A stretch of 64,000 nt of DNA from Ramlibacter sp. (GTDB lineage: Bacteria > Pseudomonadota > Gammaproteobacteria > Burkholderiales > Burkholderiaceae_C): the NCBI GenBank assembly GCA_013815685.1, contig JACDFR010000008.1, positions 1 to 64,000 on the forward strand. Direction: 5' to 3'. This document shows, piece by piece, positions 29,957-39,885 of this stretch. The position numbers were made by a program, and so were the translations under genes. A model generated the notes under the pieces. The model had not been told where the DNA came from, searched no databases, and worked only from the letters and a program-made list of their open reading frames with translations. Each line of letters starts with the position of its first letter. Position 1 is the stretch's first letter.

Positions 29957-31009
29957 ATGTATCTGAAAGCCTCGACTGCGAAAAGCCTGAGCTTCCACCG
30001 CTTCCTGCAGTCCTTCGCGCTCGCGGCGCTCGTGATCGGGCTGGCACCCACCGCAGCCGACGCCGCGCCTCGCAAGGGAACTGTCGCCAAGAAATCCGTC
30101 GGTGAGAGCAATCGCGTCGTCCGTTCATTCGCGATGGGCAAACGCCGTTCGGTCGTTCACGTGGCGATGGTCCCAGCCCGGCCTTCCTACGGCAAACTGG
30201 CCGGACTGCACTCGGTGCAGGACCAGCTCGACCTGAAGTCCAGCGTCGCGCTGGTCATCGACCAGGACACACGGGAGGTTCTTTTTAGCAAGAACGACTC
30301 GGCCGTCTTGCCGATTGCCTCGCTTACCAAGCTCATGACCGGCCTGATTGTCAGCGAAGCCAAGCTTCCGATGGACGAGATGATCCTGATCACGCAGGAC
30401 GACGTCGATACTGAAAAGGGCAGTAGCTCGCGCCTGCGGGTCGGCACCATGTTGACTCGCGGCGAACTGTTGCACCTGGCACTGATGTCCAGCGAGAATC
30501 GCGCGGCCAACGCGCTGGGCCGTGCGTACCCCGGAGGCCTGCAGGCTTTTGTGTCCGTGATGAATGCCAAGGCCAAGATGCTTGGAATGAAAGACACACG
30601 GTATGTAGAGCCCACCGGGCTGTCCAGCCGCAACCAGTCCAGCGCACACGACCTCGCTTTGCTCGTCAACACGGCACACGCCGATCCTGTCCTGCGCGAA
30701 TTCTCCACTTCCCCCGGCCACCAGGTCGCCGTGGGCAACCGAACCCTGCAGTACAACAACACCAATCGTTTGGTGAAAAGCCCCGGCTGGGAAATCGGCC
30801 TGCAGAAGACCGGCTACATCTCCGAAGCCGGCCAGTGCCTCGTGATGCAAACCAAAGTCGCCGGCCGTAAACTCATCATGGTGTTCCTGGACTCGGCTGG
30901 CAAGCTGAGCCGGATTGGCGACGCCGAGCGTGTGCGCAAATGGATGGAAGCCAACCCGAACCCGACGGTTCCCGCTGTTAGCACAGTGGTTCGTCAGGTC
31001 AACGGTTAA
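29957..31009 (+). CDS. pbpG: D-alanyl-D-alanine endopeptidase, PBP7 family
   Basis: This 350-residue periplasmic serine peptidase cleaves peptidoglycan cross-links. Residues 1-36 are a signal peptide (hydrophobic run ending near AADAAP). The three penicillin-binding motifs are SLTK (Ser122-Lys125), SEN (179-181) and KTG in LQKTGYISEAG. The fold matches the S11 peptidase family. GGGAG precedes the ATG at 29957. It has its own AT-rich promoter region and a downstream terminator at 31027-31054, so it is probably a single-gene transcript. Confidence 0.93.
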   Translation: MYLKASTAKSLSFHRFLQSFALAALVIGLAPTAADAAPRKGTVAKKSVGESNRVVRSFAMGKRRSVVHVAMVPARPSYGKLAGLHSVQDQLDLKSSVALVIDQDTREVLFSKNDSAVLPIASLTKLMTGLIVSEAKLPMDEMILITQDDVDTEKGSSSRLRVGTMLTRGELLHLALMSSENRAANALGRAYPGGLQAFVSVMNAKAKMLGMKDTRYVEPTGLSSRNQSSAHDLALLVNTAHADPVLREFSTSPGHQVAVGNRTLQYNNTNRLVKSPGWEIGLQKTGYISEAGQCLVMQTKVAGRKLIMVFLDSAGKLSRIGDAERVRKWMEANPNPTVPAVSTVVRQVNG

Positions 31010-31026
31010 ACCGCGACGCTCGAGGG

Positions 31027-31054
31027 AAGAAGCCGGTCTGATGGCCGGCTTCTT
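31027..31054. terminator. Bidirectional terminator between pbpG and the IclR gene
   Basis: AAGAAGCCGG pairs with CCGGCTTCTT over an 8-nt loop, with T residues on the plus side and A residues on the minus side. It lies between two convergent genes. Confidence 0.88.
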
Positions 31055-31063
31055 CGTTTCCGG

Positions 31064-31858
31064 TCAGGCGGCCCTCGCGCTGGATGACTTGTGCCCCAGC
31101 GCGGATGAGATTTCATTGGCGGTGGCCTGCAGCTTGTTGAGCCAGCTTTCGTCCAACCGGTCTGCCGGTGAAGAGATCGACAAACCCGCCACCAATCGAC
31201 TCTGGTCGTCGTAGATGCCCGCTGCCATGCAGCGCACGCCCAGCTCCAGCTCTTCGTTGTCGCGCGCCATGCCGTACTGCCGCGCCCTGGCCAGCTCGCG
31301 CTCGAGCACGGGCAGCTGCGTGATGCTGTTTCTCGTGTGGCCGGCCAGTCCCGTGCGGGTGGCGTACGCGCGCACGCGCTGCGCGTCGTCGGCGGCCAAA
31401 AAGAGTTTGCCCACGGAAGTCAGGTGCAGCGGGGCCCTTCCGCCGATCGCACGCACGACTTGCATGCCCGAGCGCTCGCTATATGCACGCTCGATGTAGA
31501 CGATCTCGTCGCCTTGTCGCATGCTGAGGTTGACCGGTTGCTGGATGAGCTTGTGCAGCTCGCGCATCGGCGTCAGCGCCGCGTCGCGCACATTGAGCCG
31601 GCCCTTCACCAGGTTGCCCAGTTCGAGAAGACGCATTCCCAGCCGGTAACTGCCAGCCTCGGGCCTGTCCACGAAACGGCCGGTAGCCAGGTCATTGAGG
31701 ATTCGATGCGTCGTGGAGGGGTGCAGCCCGGTTTTCTCGCTGATTTCCTTTAGCGACACCGCCTCCTCCCGCGAGGCCAGCACATCGATGAGCGAGAACA
31801 TGCGTTCGATCACCTGGATCGTCGGGGTGGCCGGTGCGCCTGGGTCTCTTTTTCTCAT
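31064..31858 (-). CDS. IclR-family transcriptional regulator
   Basis: The 264-residue protein has an N-terminal winged helix (AVSLKEISEKTGLHPSTTHR, residues about 33-52) and a C-terminal IclR effector domain (VRAIGGRAPLHLTSVGKLFL, NEELELGVRCMAAGIYDD, VAGLSISSP). The effector and targets are not identifiable: its neighbours, pbpG and bpt, are housekeeping genes, so it may act elsewhere. The ATG at 31858 is followed by the expected MRKRDPG start. Only weak AGGA lies upstream. Confidence 0.92.
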   Translation of the reverse strand: MRKRDPGAPATPTIQVIERMFSLIDVLASREEAVSLKEISEKTGLHPSTTHRILNDLATGRFVDRPEAGSYRLGMRLLELGNLVKGRLNVRDAALTPMRELHKLIQQPVNLSMRQGDEIVYIERAYSERSGMQVVRAIGGRAPLHLTSVGKLFLAADDAQRVRAYATRTGLAGHTRNSITQLPVLERELARARQYGMARDNEELELGVRCMAAGIYDDQSRLVAGLSISSPADRLDESWLNKLQATANEISSALGHKSSSARAA

Positions 31859-31882
31859 GACCCAATTTTATCCTGTGAAATC

Positions 31883-32623
31883 TCAAGCTGTACCGGGCAC
31901 CCATTGCCCCTCCGCCAGCACCTCATGCGGCGTGAAACGGGCCTTGTAATTCATTTTGGGACTCTGCCCGATCCAATAGCCGAGGTAGACATGGGGCAGG
32001 CGAAGACGGCGGGCCTGGTCGATCTGCCAGAGCACACTGTAGGTTCCGTAGCTCGCGACCGCATCCGGCTCGTAGAACGTGTATACGGCCGAGATGCCGT
32101 CATTGAGCACGTCCAGAATGGACACCATGCGCAGCGCGCCCGGCGTCCCGTCCGGCTGTGTATCGCGGAATTCCACCAGCCGCGAGTTCACGCGGCTTTG
32201 CAGCAGGAACTGGGTGTATTGATCGATGCTGTCGTGGTCCATGCCGCCGCCCGCATGGCGGCCGGTCTGGTAGCGCAGGTACAGGTGGTAATGCTCCGGC
32301 ACGAAGCACAACTTCAAGACGCGCGCTTGCAAGTCCTGATGCCGGGACCACGCGCGGCGCTGGCTGCGATCGGGCTTGAACTGTTCGCTCAGCACCCGCA
32401 ACGGTACGCAGGCGCGGCAACCGTCGCAGTAGGGGCGGTAGGTGAACATGCCGCTGCGGCGAAACCCGCTGGTGACGAGGTCCGAATAGGCGTCGTTGTG
32501 GATCAGGTGGCTGGGCGTCGCCACCTGGGAGCGTGCCTGCTTGCCCGGCAAGTAACTGCACGGGTAAGGCGCCGTCGCGTAAAACTGCAGCGTCTGTAGC
32601 GGGAGGTCCTTGAGGTGTGTCAC
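31883..32623 (-). CDS. bpt: Aspartate/glutamate leucyltransferase (arginyl-tRNA-protein transferase family)
   Basis: Bpt attaches Leu from Leu-tRNA to proteins with N-terminal Asp or Glu, marking them for ClpS-ClpAP degradation. The 246-residue protein has the ATE family cysteine motif [28 protein letters not shown], and the C-terminal [18 protein letters not shown]. It starts with GTG at 32623, overlapping the aat stop (GTGA), so the two N-degron transferases are translation-coupled. Longer in-frame starts run inside aat and are rejected. Confidence 0.93.
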   Translation of the reverse strand: MTHLKDLPLQTLQFYATAPYPCSYLPGKQARSQVATPSHLIHNDAYSDLVTSGFRRSGMFTYRPYCDGCRACVPLRVLSEQFKPDRSQRRAWSRHQDLQARVLKLCFVPEHYHLYLRYQTGRHAGGGMDHDSIDQYTQFLLQSRVNSRLVEFRDTQPDGTPGALRMVSILDVLNDGISAVYTFYEPDAVASYGTYSVLWQIDQARRLRLPHVYLGYWIGQSPKMNYKARFTPHEVLAEGQWVPGTA

Positions 32624-33366
32624 GCTGGTGGCTTCGTCGGCAGAAGTTCGTTCCAGTATACGGGGTCGAACCTCCAGGCTGGCGGTGGTTTTTCGGCGTT
32701 TTGTGAGACTTGCAGCACAAAGTCGGCCCGATCGATTTCGCGCGCGCCGAGCGACGCCAAGTGCTGGGTATTTTGCTGGCAGTCGATCAGCGCAATTCCG
32801 TGGTGCCTGCAAAACACCGTGAGTCCGGCCAGCGCGATCTTGGACGCATCGGGCGCTCGTGTGAACATCGATTCGCCAAACACGGCCCGGCCGATGCCCA
32901 CGCAATACAGGCCCCCGGCAAGCCGCCCGTCGATCCAGGCCTCGACGCTGTGCGCATACCCGGCCCGGTGAAAGGCCTGATAGGCCTCCACCATTTGCGG
33001 AAGGATCCAGGTTCCGTTCTGCCCGGGCCGCGCGCTGCCCGAACAGGCCCGGATCACTTCGTCGAAGGCGCTGTCCATGCGCAACTCGAGCCGGTCGTCG
33101 GCAATGAGTTTGGCCAGGGTCTTGCGCAACGAACGATGCAGCCTGAATTCATCGGTGAACAGCACCATGCGCGGGTCGGTGCTCCACCACAGGATCGGTT
33201 GGCCCTCGCTGAACCAGGGGAAGATGCCGCCGGAATAGGCGCGGTGCAAGCTGTCGATGTCCAGCGCGCCGCCTGCGGCGAGCAATCCGGGTGCGGGTTG
33301 CGACGCGTCCCACGCTTCAGCAGGATCTGGAAATGGGTCGCCGGGGTCGAGCCAGGGAAGGAACAT
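32620..33366 (-). CDS. aat: Leucyl/phenylalanyl-tRNA-protein transferase
   Basis: Aat adds Leu or Phe to proteins with N-terminal Arg or Lys, the other arm of the bacterial N-degron pathway. The 248-residue protein has [60 protein letters not shown] and [14 protein letters not shown]. The ATG at 33366 gives [15 protein letters not shown], the usual start. It overlaps bpt by 4 nt. Confidence 0.95.
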   Translation of the reverse strand: MFLPWLDPGDPFPDPAEAWDASQPAPGLLAAGGALDIDSLHRAYSGGIFPWFSEGQPILWWSTDPRMVLFTDEFRLHRSLRKTLAKLIADDRLELRMDSAFDEVIRACSGSARPGQNGTWILPQMVEAYQAFHRAGYAHSVEAWIDGRLAGGLYCVGIGRAVFGESMFTRAPDASKIALAGLTVFCRHHGIALIDCQQNTQHLASLGAREIDRADFVLQVSQNAEKPPPAWRFDPVYWNELLPTKPPA

Positions 33367-33620
33367 TGCGCGATGAGGGTCAGCAGGCTTTATTTTGTCC
33401 TTATTGCGACAGAACTTTAATGTCGGCGGCCTCATCCTACAGCGCGGCTCGGTGGCTCTGGATGAAGCAAGGCGACCCCGAAAAAGTCGAGCTGTGCGAG
33501 CAAACGATTTCGGTGCAGAACATCGGGCTTCGAAGTCCACATTACAAGACGATCCCGGTCAATGTGGCTAATAGACTGATGTCGGGATGGCGGGCCAGTC
33601 GCTTTCGTGAGCGAAAACGC

Positions 33621-33650
33621 AAAGGCCCCGCACTTGCGTGCGAGGCCTTT
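33621..33650 (-). terminator. Terminator downstream of tRNA-Asn
   Basis: Reading the minus strand, AAAGGCCTCGCAC pairs with GTGCGGGGCCTTT (one mismatch) across a 4-nt loop, 8 nt after the CCA end of the tRNA. It is a plausible rho-independent stop for the tRNA transcript. Confidence 0.8.
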
Positions 33651-33657
33651 AATGTTC

Positions 33658-33733
33658 TGGCTCCTCGACCTGGGCTCGAACCAGGGACCTACGGATTAAC
33701 AGTCCGGCGCTCTACCGACTGAGCTATCGAGGA
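33658..33733 (-). tRNA. tRNA-Asn (GTT anticodon)
   Basis: A 76-nt cloverleaf on the minus strand: acceptor TCCTCGA pairs with TCGAGGA, the D arm has AGCTCAGTCGGTAGAGC, and the anticodon loop has CTGTTAA with anticodon GTT. The T arm has GGTTCGAGCCC, and the 3' CCA is encoded. A terminator hairpin follows it. Confidence 0.97.
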
Positions 33734-33771
33734 ACAAGCCTTAAATTATAGCGTCATTTTTTTCCGCCCCT

Positions 33772-35922
33772 CTAGAGCGCGGCCGTGAGCGACACGCGCA
33801 AAGTCCGTGGCGCCCCCGGATACAGGTACACGTGGCCGAACTGCGTGGGCGATTCCTTCCAGTAGCGCCTGTTCGCCACATTGTCGACGCCGACGGTCCA
33901 TGTGGCGGCCGCGCCGCCGAGCTTGGTTTCATAGCGCAGCGCCGCATCGAAACGCGTCCACGCCGGCAGCATCACCGATTCGTCCGCGAGAACGGGGCGC
34001 CGACCCTCATGAGACGCCCGGCCTTCCAGCGACAGCCCGGGGAACGCGCCGACCTGGTAGATCGCCGCGGCGCGCACGACCCGGTCGGGCACGTTCACCG
34101 GTCGCCTGCCATTGAGCGCGGGCGCCAAGGTCGACCCCTGCCGTTCGGCATCGATCAGCGTCAGGCCGCCGTGCAGCGTCCAGGGGCCTGATTGCGTACC
34201 GGCACCGAGCTCCAGGCCACGATGGCGTGCTTCGCCGTCGACCTGGCGCAGGCCTGCGGCGTCCAGGAACAGCGGTCGCGAAATGTCGAACAGCGCAGCG
34301 TTCCATTGCAGGGCCGGGCTTGCGCCTTTGATGCCGATCTCGGTTTGCCGGCTCTTCAGCGCCGACAGCGGCCGGCCCGCGTTGCTGTAAAGGGCGGGGT
34401 TGTTCGGTACCACTTCCGACTCCACACCCCGGCCGTGGCTGGCGTACACCGTCGTGGCCGCGCCCAGCTTGTAGCTCACCGCCAGCCACGGCGTGGACAG
34501 GCTCTGCCTGTACGAGGTGGGCAGCGTCCCATCATTCAGCACACTGTCGCGCTGCAGGCGCGTGTGCCGCACGCCCAGCCACGTGGTCACCCGTTGGTTC
34601 CAGTGAATCGCATCCTGGAAAGAAAACTCCACCGAGCGTTCATCACGGTTGGTGCTGGGTAATGTGGCGGCCGGCGATTCGGGCACGATCGCCGTGCCGT
34701 TCACGTTGCCGGGAAATTGACCTGTAAACGTCGGGTCCACCGGGTTGAACGCCTGGTTCTGAAAACGGTTGCGCGTCTTGCTGGTGAGCAGGCCGAACGA
34801 CAGCTCGTGCGCGACCGAGCCCGTCGTGAGCTTGCCCTTGAGATTGAGCGATGCCGAATCAAGCCGCCGCCGTTCGTGCTCGCTGCGGAAATCGTAATAG
34901 TCGAAAGTTCCGTCAGAGCAATACCGATCGAAATTGCCTTCCACGCTGCAGCCGAAGGGGAAGGCCGTGTAGTCGTCGTTCTTCAGGCGCTGGCTGCCCA
35001 GTTGCGCGGACCACCGCCAGTCGGCCCCCAGGGCTTGCGTGAACCGAAGGGTTCCGGTCACCGCATCGAACTGCGAGGGCCGCGACCAGGGCTGGTTATT
35101 GAGATTGATCCGCGGGTCCGCCGGTTGCGGCAGCGCGCCGCCCAGCAGGCTGAAGCCCACCTGGCTGGCCTGCGATTTGCGGCTCCACTCGACTTCGCCT
35201 TCGAGGACCGAATCGCGTGTGAGGCGCCAATCGGTTGCCGCCGCCAAGAGGCTGCGTTCGCCGTCGAGACTGCGCACGTGGGGCCGCAGCCGCTCCTGGG
35301 CGACGTTCAGCCGATAACCAAAGGCGTTGTCGGCGCCGAAACGCCCGCCCAGGTCGGCAGCGGCGAGCACGCTGGCGCGGCCGGTGGCTTCGAGCCTGAC
35401 CTCGCGCAACGCTTGCTCGCCAGGCCGCTTCACGACGTAATTGACGAGCCCGCCGGGCGCGCTGGTTCCGGCCTGTATGCCGCTGGTGCCCTTGAGTATC
35501 TCGATGCGCTGCTTGTTGTCCAGCGGGATGGTGGTCTCGGCACTGATGGGCAGGCCTTCGCGCCGGTAATTGAACCGGTTGTCCAGCGTGAATCCGCGGA
35601 TCGAGAGGAAATCCCAATAACCGGGCGCGTTGTAGGCGTCACTGACGGATGAATCGAATTGCGCCAGATCGGCCAGGCGCCGTGCCCCGGCGGACTCGAT
35701 CTGGCGCCGGTCGATCACCGTGGCGGACAGGGGCAACTCGGCCAGCGGGACATCACCGAAACCGGTAATGTCGGCTTGCGGGGCCGCCGTGCGTTCGGTG
35801 ACCGTGACGGGTTTGAGCGTGGCCTCCTGCGCCCAGGCGCCGGTTGCCAGCAGGACAGCGCCGGCAATGGCGCCGGCGAGTGGGGAGAGCTTCCCCGGAC
35901 ATAAAGACTTGTGATGTGCCAC
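33772..35922 (-). CDS. TonB-dependent outer-membrane receptor under TPP riboswitch control; probable thiamine uptake
   Basis: This 716-residue outer-membrane receptor has a signal peptide (cleavage near residue 31, after GAWA) and a plug domain with the siderophore-receptor-like segments DFLSIRGFTLDNRF, KGTSGIQAGTSAPGGLVNYV and VVKRPGE. A 22-strand barrel follows, ending in TLRVSLTAAL. By sequence it resembles ferric-siderophore receptors. However, a complete TPP riboswitch lies in its leader, so expression should fall when thiamine diphosphate is abundant, which points to thiamine or a precursor as ligand. The GTG start at 35922 follows GAAGGAACGTC. No thiamine ABC transporter gene is adjacent. 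Confidence 0.85.
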   Translation of the reverse strand: MAHHKSLCPGKLSPLAGAIAGAVLLATGAWAQEATLKPVTVTERTAAPQADITGFGDVPLAELPLSATVIDRRQIESAGARRLADLAQFDSSVSDAYNAPGYWDFLSIRGFTLDNRFNYRREGLPISAETTIPLDNKQRIEILKGTSGIQAGTSAPGGLVNYVVKRPGEQALREVRLEATGRASVLAAADLGGRFGADNAFGYRLNVAQERLRPHVRSLDGERSLLAAATDWRLTRDSVLEGEVEWSRKSQASQVGFSLLGGALPQPADPRINLNNQPWSRPSQFDAVTGTLRFTQALGADWRWSAQLGSQRLKNDDYTAFPFGCSVEGNFDRYCSDGTFDYYDFRSEHERRRLDSASLNLKGKLTTGSVAHELSFGLLTSKTRNRFQNQAFNPVDPTFTGQFPGNVNGTAIVPESPAATLPSTNRDERSVEFSFQDAIHWNQRVTTWLGVRHTRLQRDSVLNDGTLPTSYRQSLSTPWLAVSYKLGAATTVYASHGRGVESEVVPNNPALYSNAGRPLSALKSRQTEIGIKGASPALQWNAALFDISRPLFLDAAGLRQVDGEARHRGLELGAGTQSGPWTLHGGLTLIDAERQGSTLAPALNGRRPVNVPDRVVRAAAIYQVGAFPGLSLEGRASHEGRRPVLADESVMLPAWTRFDAALRYETKLGGAAATWTVGVDNVANRRYWKESPTQFGHVYLYPGAPRTLRVSLTAAL

Positions 35923-35996
35923 GACGTTCCTTCAACGTAGGTGGCAGGTCGGCTTGCTTCCGCGGCATGAACCCGGGTGGCCCCGGAGCAGCTGGA

Positions 35997-36079
35997 GACT
36001 TGCTTCCCTGCGCGAGGATTACCTCAATCAGGTTCAAAGGGACTTTCTCAGTCGCCGCTTGCGCGGCAACACCCCTAGC
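35997..36079 (-). promoter_or_regulatory. TPP riboswitch (THI element)
   Basis: On the minus strand the leader contains the conserved TPP aptamer parts in order: AGGGGTG, CTGAGA, CCCTTTGAACCTGAT, GGTAATCCTCGCGCAGGGAA and GCAAG. The two sensor arms (CTGAGA and CCTGAT..GGTAAT) and the closing P1 strands are present. It ends about 75 nt before the GTG of the receptor gene. GC-rich inverted segments in between (CCGGGG/CCCGGG) may form the expression platform. The aptamer call is strong; whether it acts on transcription or translation is open. Confidence 0.95.
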
Positions 36080-36110
36080 GATTTGCGCCGTTGCCGGCGC
36101 GGACGGAATT

Positions 36111-37211
36111 TTAATCGAAGACGGGGGACTCGACGCCCAATACTTTGTGCAGCTTCGGGCTGGTGGTGGTGTATTGCAGGTGGATCTTCTTGTCCGGGAA
36201 GATGAAAGACGCCGCGGCAAATGCAGCGAGGGCGCACTCGTGAAAGCCCGAGAGGATCAGCTTCTTCTTGCCCGGATAGGTATTGATATCGCCCACGGCG
36301 AAGATCCCCGGCGTGTTCGTTTCGAACTTCTCGGTGTCCACCTTGAGCTGCTTGCGCTCGATGTCCAGGCCCCAATCGGCGATCGGACCGAGCTTGGGCG
36401 ACAGGCCGAAGAACACCAGCAGCATATCCAGCGGGACGACCCGGGTCACGGCGTCGATGTCCGTCACCTTGATGCCGCTCAGGCGGCCTTCGTTTTCCTC
36501 ATGGCCAGTGACTTGCCCGACGATGAATTGCATCTGCAAGGCATCGCGCAACTCCCGCATCCTGGCGATCGACGCGGGCGCGGCCTTGAATCCGTCACGG
36601 CGATGGATCAGGGTCACGCGCTCGGCCTTGCTGGCGCCTGGCTGCGCGAAATACAGCGACCAATCCAGGGCGGAGTCGCCCCCACCGACGATGACCAGTT
36701 GCTTGCCCGCGAAATCAGCCGGATTCTTCACCCGGTAGTGCAACTGCGTTCCCTCGAACTTGTCCAGGCCGTCCACTCTGAGCGGCCGCGGCTGGAACGC
36801 GCCGACGCCCGCGGCGATGAAGAGCGTCTTGGTCAGAAAGCATGTGCCCTTGGAAGTCTCGACGAAAAAGCGGCCATCGGCCTGCTTTTGCACCGTGGTG
36901 ACTTCCTGGCCGAAGTGAAAAGTCGCACCGAAGGGCGCGATCTGCTTGAGCAGGTTGTCGGTGAGTTCCTGGCCGGTGCAGACCGGAATGGCCGGAATAT
37001 CGTAGATCGGCTTGTCGGGATACAGCTCCACGCATTGCCCGCCCGGATAGGCGAGCGAATCGATCACATGGGCTTTGATTTCGAGCAGGCCCAGTTCGAA
37101 CACCTGGAACAGGCCCACGGGTCCGGCGCCGACAATGACCGCATCGGTTTCGATCGGGCCGCCGTGGAGGTCTGCGGCCCTGATCACTTCCCGGTCGAGT
37201 AGTGGTTCCAT
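36111..37211 (-). CDS. Ferredoxin-NADP+ reductase, thioredoxin-reductase-like type
   Basis: The 366-residue flavoprotein has an N-terminal FAD motif [19 protein letters not shown] and an internal NADP motif [13 protein letters not shown]. The FAD-contacting [20 protein letters not shown] lies near the C-terminus. It lacks the redox CxxC of thioredoxin reductases, as expected for this FNR class. It passes electrons between NADPH and ferredoxin. The ATG at 37211 follows TAGGGAAA, 5 bp after the fdxA stop, so the pair is co-transcribed with its likely partner ferredoxin. Confidence 0.92.
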   Translation of the reverse strand: MEPLLDREVIRAADLHGGPIETDAVIVGAGPVGLFQVFELGLLEIKAHVIDSLAYPGGQCVELYPDKPIYDIPAIPVCTGQELTDNLLKQIAPFGATFHFGQEVTTVQKQADGRFFVETSKGTCFLTKTLFIAAGVGAFQPRPLRVDGLDKFEGTQLHYRVKNPADFAGKQLVIVGGGDSALDWSLYFAQPGASKAERVTLIHRRDGFKAAPASIARMRELRDALQMQFIVGQVTGHEENEGRLSGIKVTDIDAVTRVVPLDMLLVFFGLSPKLGPIADWGLDIERKQLKVDTEKFETNTPGIFAVGDINTYPGKKKLILSGFHECALAAFAAASFIFPDKKIHLQYTTTSPKLHKVLGVESPVFD

Positions 37212-37216
37212 TTTCC

Positions 37217-37546
37217 CTAGCGGACGAGTTCGGCGAGCTTGCCGGACTTGTCCTTCCATTCATCGGCGTCTTCGGGCGCGGGCTTGCGCTTGGTGATGCT
37301 CTTCCAGCCTGCCTCCCGCGACAGCTCGACGTTGATCTTGATAAACGAGATCTGGTCAGCCGGCACATCCTCCTCGGCATAGATGGCGTTGACCGGGCAT
37401 TCCGGGATGCAAACGGCGCAATCAATGCACTCGTCAGGGTCGATCACCAGCATGTTCGGCCCTTCGCGGAAGCAGTCCACGGGGCAGACGTCCACGCAGT
37501 CGGTGTATTTGCAGCGGATACAGGATTCGGTGACGACGTGTGTCAT
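37217..37546 (-). CDS. fdxA: Seven-iron ferredoxin FdxA
   Basis: The 109-residue protein has the cysteine pattern of a [3Fe-4S][4Fe-4S] ferredoxin: [18 protein letters not shown] followed by [12 protein letters not shown], then a long C-terminal arm. It is a cytoplasmic one-electron carrier. The ATG at 37546 gives the standard [12 protein letters not shown] start; a 20-residue longer form is unlikely. It lies between cysN and its probable reductase, so it may feed electrons to the assimilatory sulfite reductase of the same gene run, an inference from context. Confidence 0.94.
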   Translation of the reverse strand: MTHVVTESCIRCKYTDCVDVCPVDCFREGPNMLVIDPDECIDCAVCIPECPVNAIYAEEDVPADQISFIKINVELSREAGWKSITKRKPAPEDADEWKDKSGKLAELVR

Positions 37547-37602
37547 GTTCTTGGTGGGTGCGGGGAAAGCGTTGATTTTATTGGCTTTTGCCAATCGCGC
37601 TG

Positions 37603-38898
37603 TCATCTAACCAGCACGGCCCCTGAGGTCTTGTGGCTGGCGGTGTCCACCAGCACCAGCGAGCCGAGGATGCGAGAGCGCTGGTAGGGCAGGGTGGCGA
37701 GCGGTTCGTGCAGCGCCAGATCGACGTGGCCGATGGAGTTGGGCTCCAGATGGTCGGCGTCGGCCTCGGCCAGGGTGTTGATGTCCAGCTTGTGCACGAT
37801 GCGCTTGACCTTGGCCTTGACCCAGCGGTGGCCATGCAGTGCCCAATAAACGCGCCCGGCTACCAGCGGCTCGTCGTCCATCCAGGCCACAGTTGCCGAG
37901 ATCGCGCGCGTTGGCTCAGGCGCACCCGGCCCCAGCAACCAGTCGCCGCGCGAGACGTCGACTTCGCGGTCGAGGACGATGCCGGCGCTGTGCCCCGCCG
38001 CGACGGCGCCGGGCCGGCGGACGTGGTCCAGCACTTGCGCCACCGTGGCGGTCTGGCCGCTGGGAAGCACCGTGACCTGCTGCCCGGCTGCCACCTCGCC
38101 CGTGGCGACGCGGCCCCAGAAGATTCGGCGGCCATGGCTCGTCTCGGAAGATGAAGAGAATTTCTCGACCCACTGGACCGGGAAGGCGAACGATTCGCCG
38201 GTTTCGGCGCCGGTCACTTCCAGCTGCTCGAGCAGCTGGAGCAGCGAGGGGCCCTGGTAGCCGCACCAACCCGGCTCGGCCTCGACCACGTTGTGCCCCT
38301 TCAGCGCGGAGATCGGAACGATCGCGCGCACCGCGATGCCGGCGGCCGTGGTGAAGGCACCCAGCGCCGCGCCGATGTTGTTGAAGGCGAGCGTGGGGTC
38401 TTCCACGGCGTCGAGCTTGTTGACGGCGAACACGATGGACGGCACGCGCAGCAGGTTCACCAGCAGCGAATGGCGGCGAGTCTGCGGCAGCAGTTCGAGC
38501 TGAGGGTTCTGCCACTGCAGCTTGGTCGCATCGACCAGCACCACGGCGGCGTCGGCGCTCGAAGCGGCGGTGACCATGTTGCGCGTGTACTGCTCGTGGC
38601 CCGGCGCATCGCCGATGATGAATTTGCGCCCGGGTGTGGCGAAGTAGCGGTAGGCCACGTCGATGGTGATGCCCTGCTCGCGCTCGGCCGACAGGCCGTC
38701 GGTGAGCAGCGCCAGGTCGGTTTCGCCCGAGCGCTGCACGCCTGCCAGCTGGTCCTGCAGCACGGCCTTGCTGTCCACCAGCAGGCGGCCGATCAGCGTG
38801 CTCTTGCCGTCGTCCACGCTGCCGCAGGTGATGAATTTCAGTGCGGACACGTGGTCGTGTTCGGCCGCGGTGGCCGAGGCGGTTTCAGTGGCGCTCAT
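37603..38898 (-). CDS. cysN: Sulfate adenylyltransferase subunit 1 (GTPase)
   Basis: CysN couples GTP hydrolysis to adenylylation of sulfate by CysD. The 431-residue protein has the G1 loop [16 protein letters not shown]3 [12 protein letters not shown] and G4 NKLDAVED of translation-factor GTPases, followed by two beta-barrel domains. There is no C-terminal APS kinase (CysC) fusion. This fits with a CysH here that looks like an APS-reducing type. The ATG overlaps the cysD stop by one base (TGATG). Confidence 0.95.
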   Translation of the reverse strand: MSATETASATAAEHDHVSALKFITCGSVDDGKSTLIGRLLVDSKAVLQDQLAGVQRSGETDLALLTDGLSAEREQGITIDVAYRYFATPGRKFIIGDAPGHEQYTRNMVTAASSADAAVVLVDATKLQWQNPQLELLPQTRRHSLLVNLLRVPSIVFAVNKLDAVEDPTLAFNNIGAALGAFTTAAGIAVRAIVPISALKGHNVVEAEPGWCGYQGPSLLQLLEQLEVTGAETGESFAFPVQWVEKFSSSSETSHGRRIFWGRVATGEVAAGQQVTVLPSGQTATVAQVLDHVRRPGAVAAGHSAGIVLDREVDVSRGDWLLGPGAPEPTRAISATVAWMDDEPLVAGRVYWALHGHRWVKAKVKRIVHKLDINTLAEADADHLEPNSIGHVDLALHEPLATLPYQRSRILGSLVLVDTASHKTSGAVLVR

Positions 38899-39830
38899 CA
38901 GAAATACCCGTCCTTCTTGCGCTTTTCCATCGAGGCTTCCGAAGTCTTGTCGTCCATGCGGGTGGCGCCGCGCTCGCTGACTTCCACGGTGAGCGTTTCC
39001 ACCACGACTTCCGCGGCGTTGGCCGCGGGGCTGTCCACGGGGCAGGTGCAGGTGATGTCGCCTACGGTGCGAAAGCGCACGGTACGCGTCACGACTTCCT
39101 CGCCGCCCTGCGGAGGCGTCAGCTCGGTCACCGGGACCAGCAGGCCCTTGCGTTCGATCACCCGGCGCTGGTGCGCGTAATAGATCGATGGCAGCGCGAT
39201 GCTCTCGCGCTCTATGTATTGCCACACATCCAGCTCGGTCCAGTTGGAGATGGGGAACACGCGGAAGTGCTCGCCTGGCGCCAGGCGGGTGTTGAACAGG
39301 GTCCACAGCTCGGGCCGCTGGGCCTTGGGCTGCCACTGGCCGAAGCTGTCGCGGTGCGAGAAGATGCGTTCCTTGGCGCGGGCCTTCTCTTCGTCCCGGC
39401 GGGCGCCGCCGATCAGGGCGTCGAAGCGGAATTCCTCGATCGCTTCCAGCAGCGTCACGGACTGGTGCACGTTGCGCGACTCGCCGGGATGGGCCAGGCG
39501 CACGGTGCCGCGCTTCATCGAATCTTCGACGTTGCGCACGATCAGCTCGGCGCCCAGTTCCCTGGCACGAAAGTCCCGGAAGTCGGTGACTTCCGGGAAG
39601 TTGTGGCCGGTGTCGATCATCAGCAGCGGGTAGGGGATGCGGCCTGCGCCAAAGGCTTTTTCCGCGCACTTGAGTAAGACCAGCGAATCCTTACCGCCGG
39701 AAAACAGCAGGGTGGGCCGCTCGAAGGTGGCGGCGACTTCGCGCAGGATGAAGATGGTTTCTTCTTCCAGCGCGTCCAGGTGCTTGTTGCTCAGCTGGCC
39801 GAGCAATTGGGGTTCGGCGCGGGCGTTCAT
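38898..39830 (-). CDS. cysD: Sulfate adenylyltransferase subunit 2
   Basis: CysD is the catalytic ATP sulfurylase subunit that makes APS from sulfate and ATP. The 310-residue protein has the PP-loop LLFSGGKDSLVLLKCAEKA near residue 44, and the family's IGGARRDEEKARAKER and HPGESRNVHQ-type segments. It sits 55 bp downstream of cysH and overlaps cysN by one base. Confidence 0.96.
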   Translation of the reverse strand: MNARAEPQLLGQLSNKHLDALEEETIFILREVAATFERPTLLFSGGKDSLVLLKCAEKAFGAGRIPYPLLMIDTGHNFPEVTDFRDFRARELGAELIVRNVEDSMKRGTVRLAHPGESRNVHQSVTLLEAIEEFRFDALIGGARRDEEKARAKERIFSHRDSFGQWQPKAQRPELWTLFNTRLAPGEHFRVFPISNWTELDVWQYIERESIALPSIYYAHQRRVIERKGLLVPVTELTPPQGGEEVVTRTVRFRTVGDITCTCPVDSPAANAAEVVVETLTVEVSERGATRMDDKTSEASMEKRKKDGYF

Positions 39831-39885
39831 TCGGAAATCTCCATGCTTCGCATTGCGATATTCGACTCGAAAGCGTCCCAGCGTC

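Noticed and set aside
33291-33722. A 143-codon plus-strand frame ending in PRPGLEPGTYGLTVRRSTD
   Set aside because: Its end is a translation of the antisense strand of tRNA-Asn, a common false protein in automated annotation.
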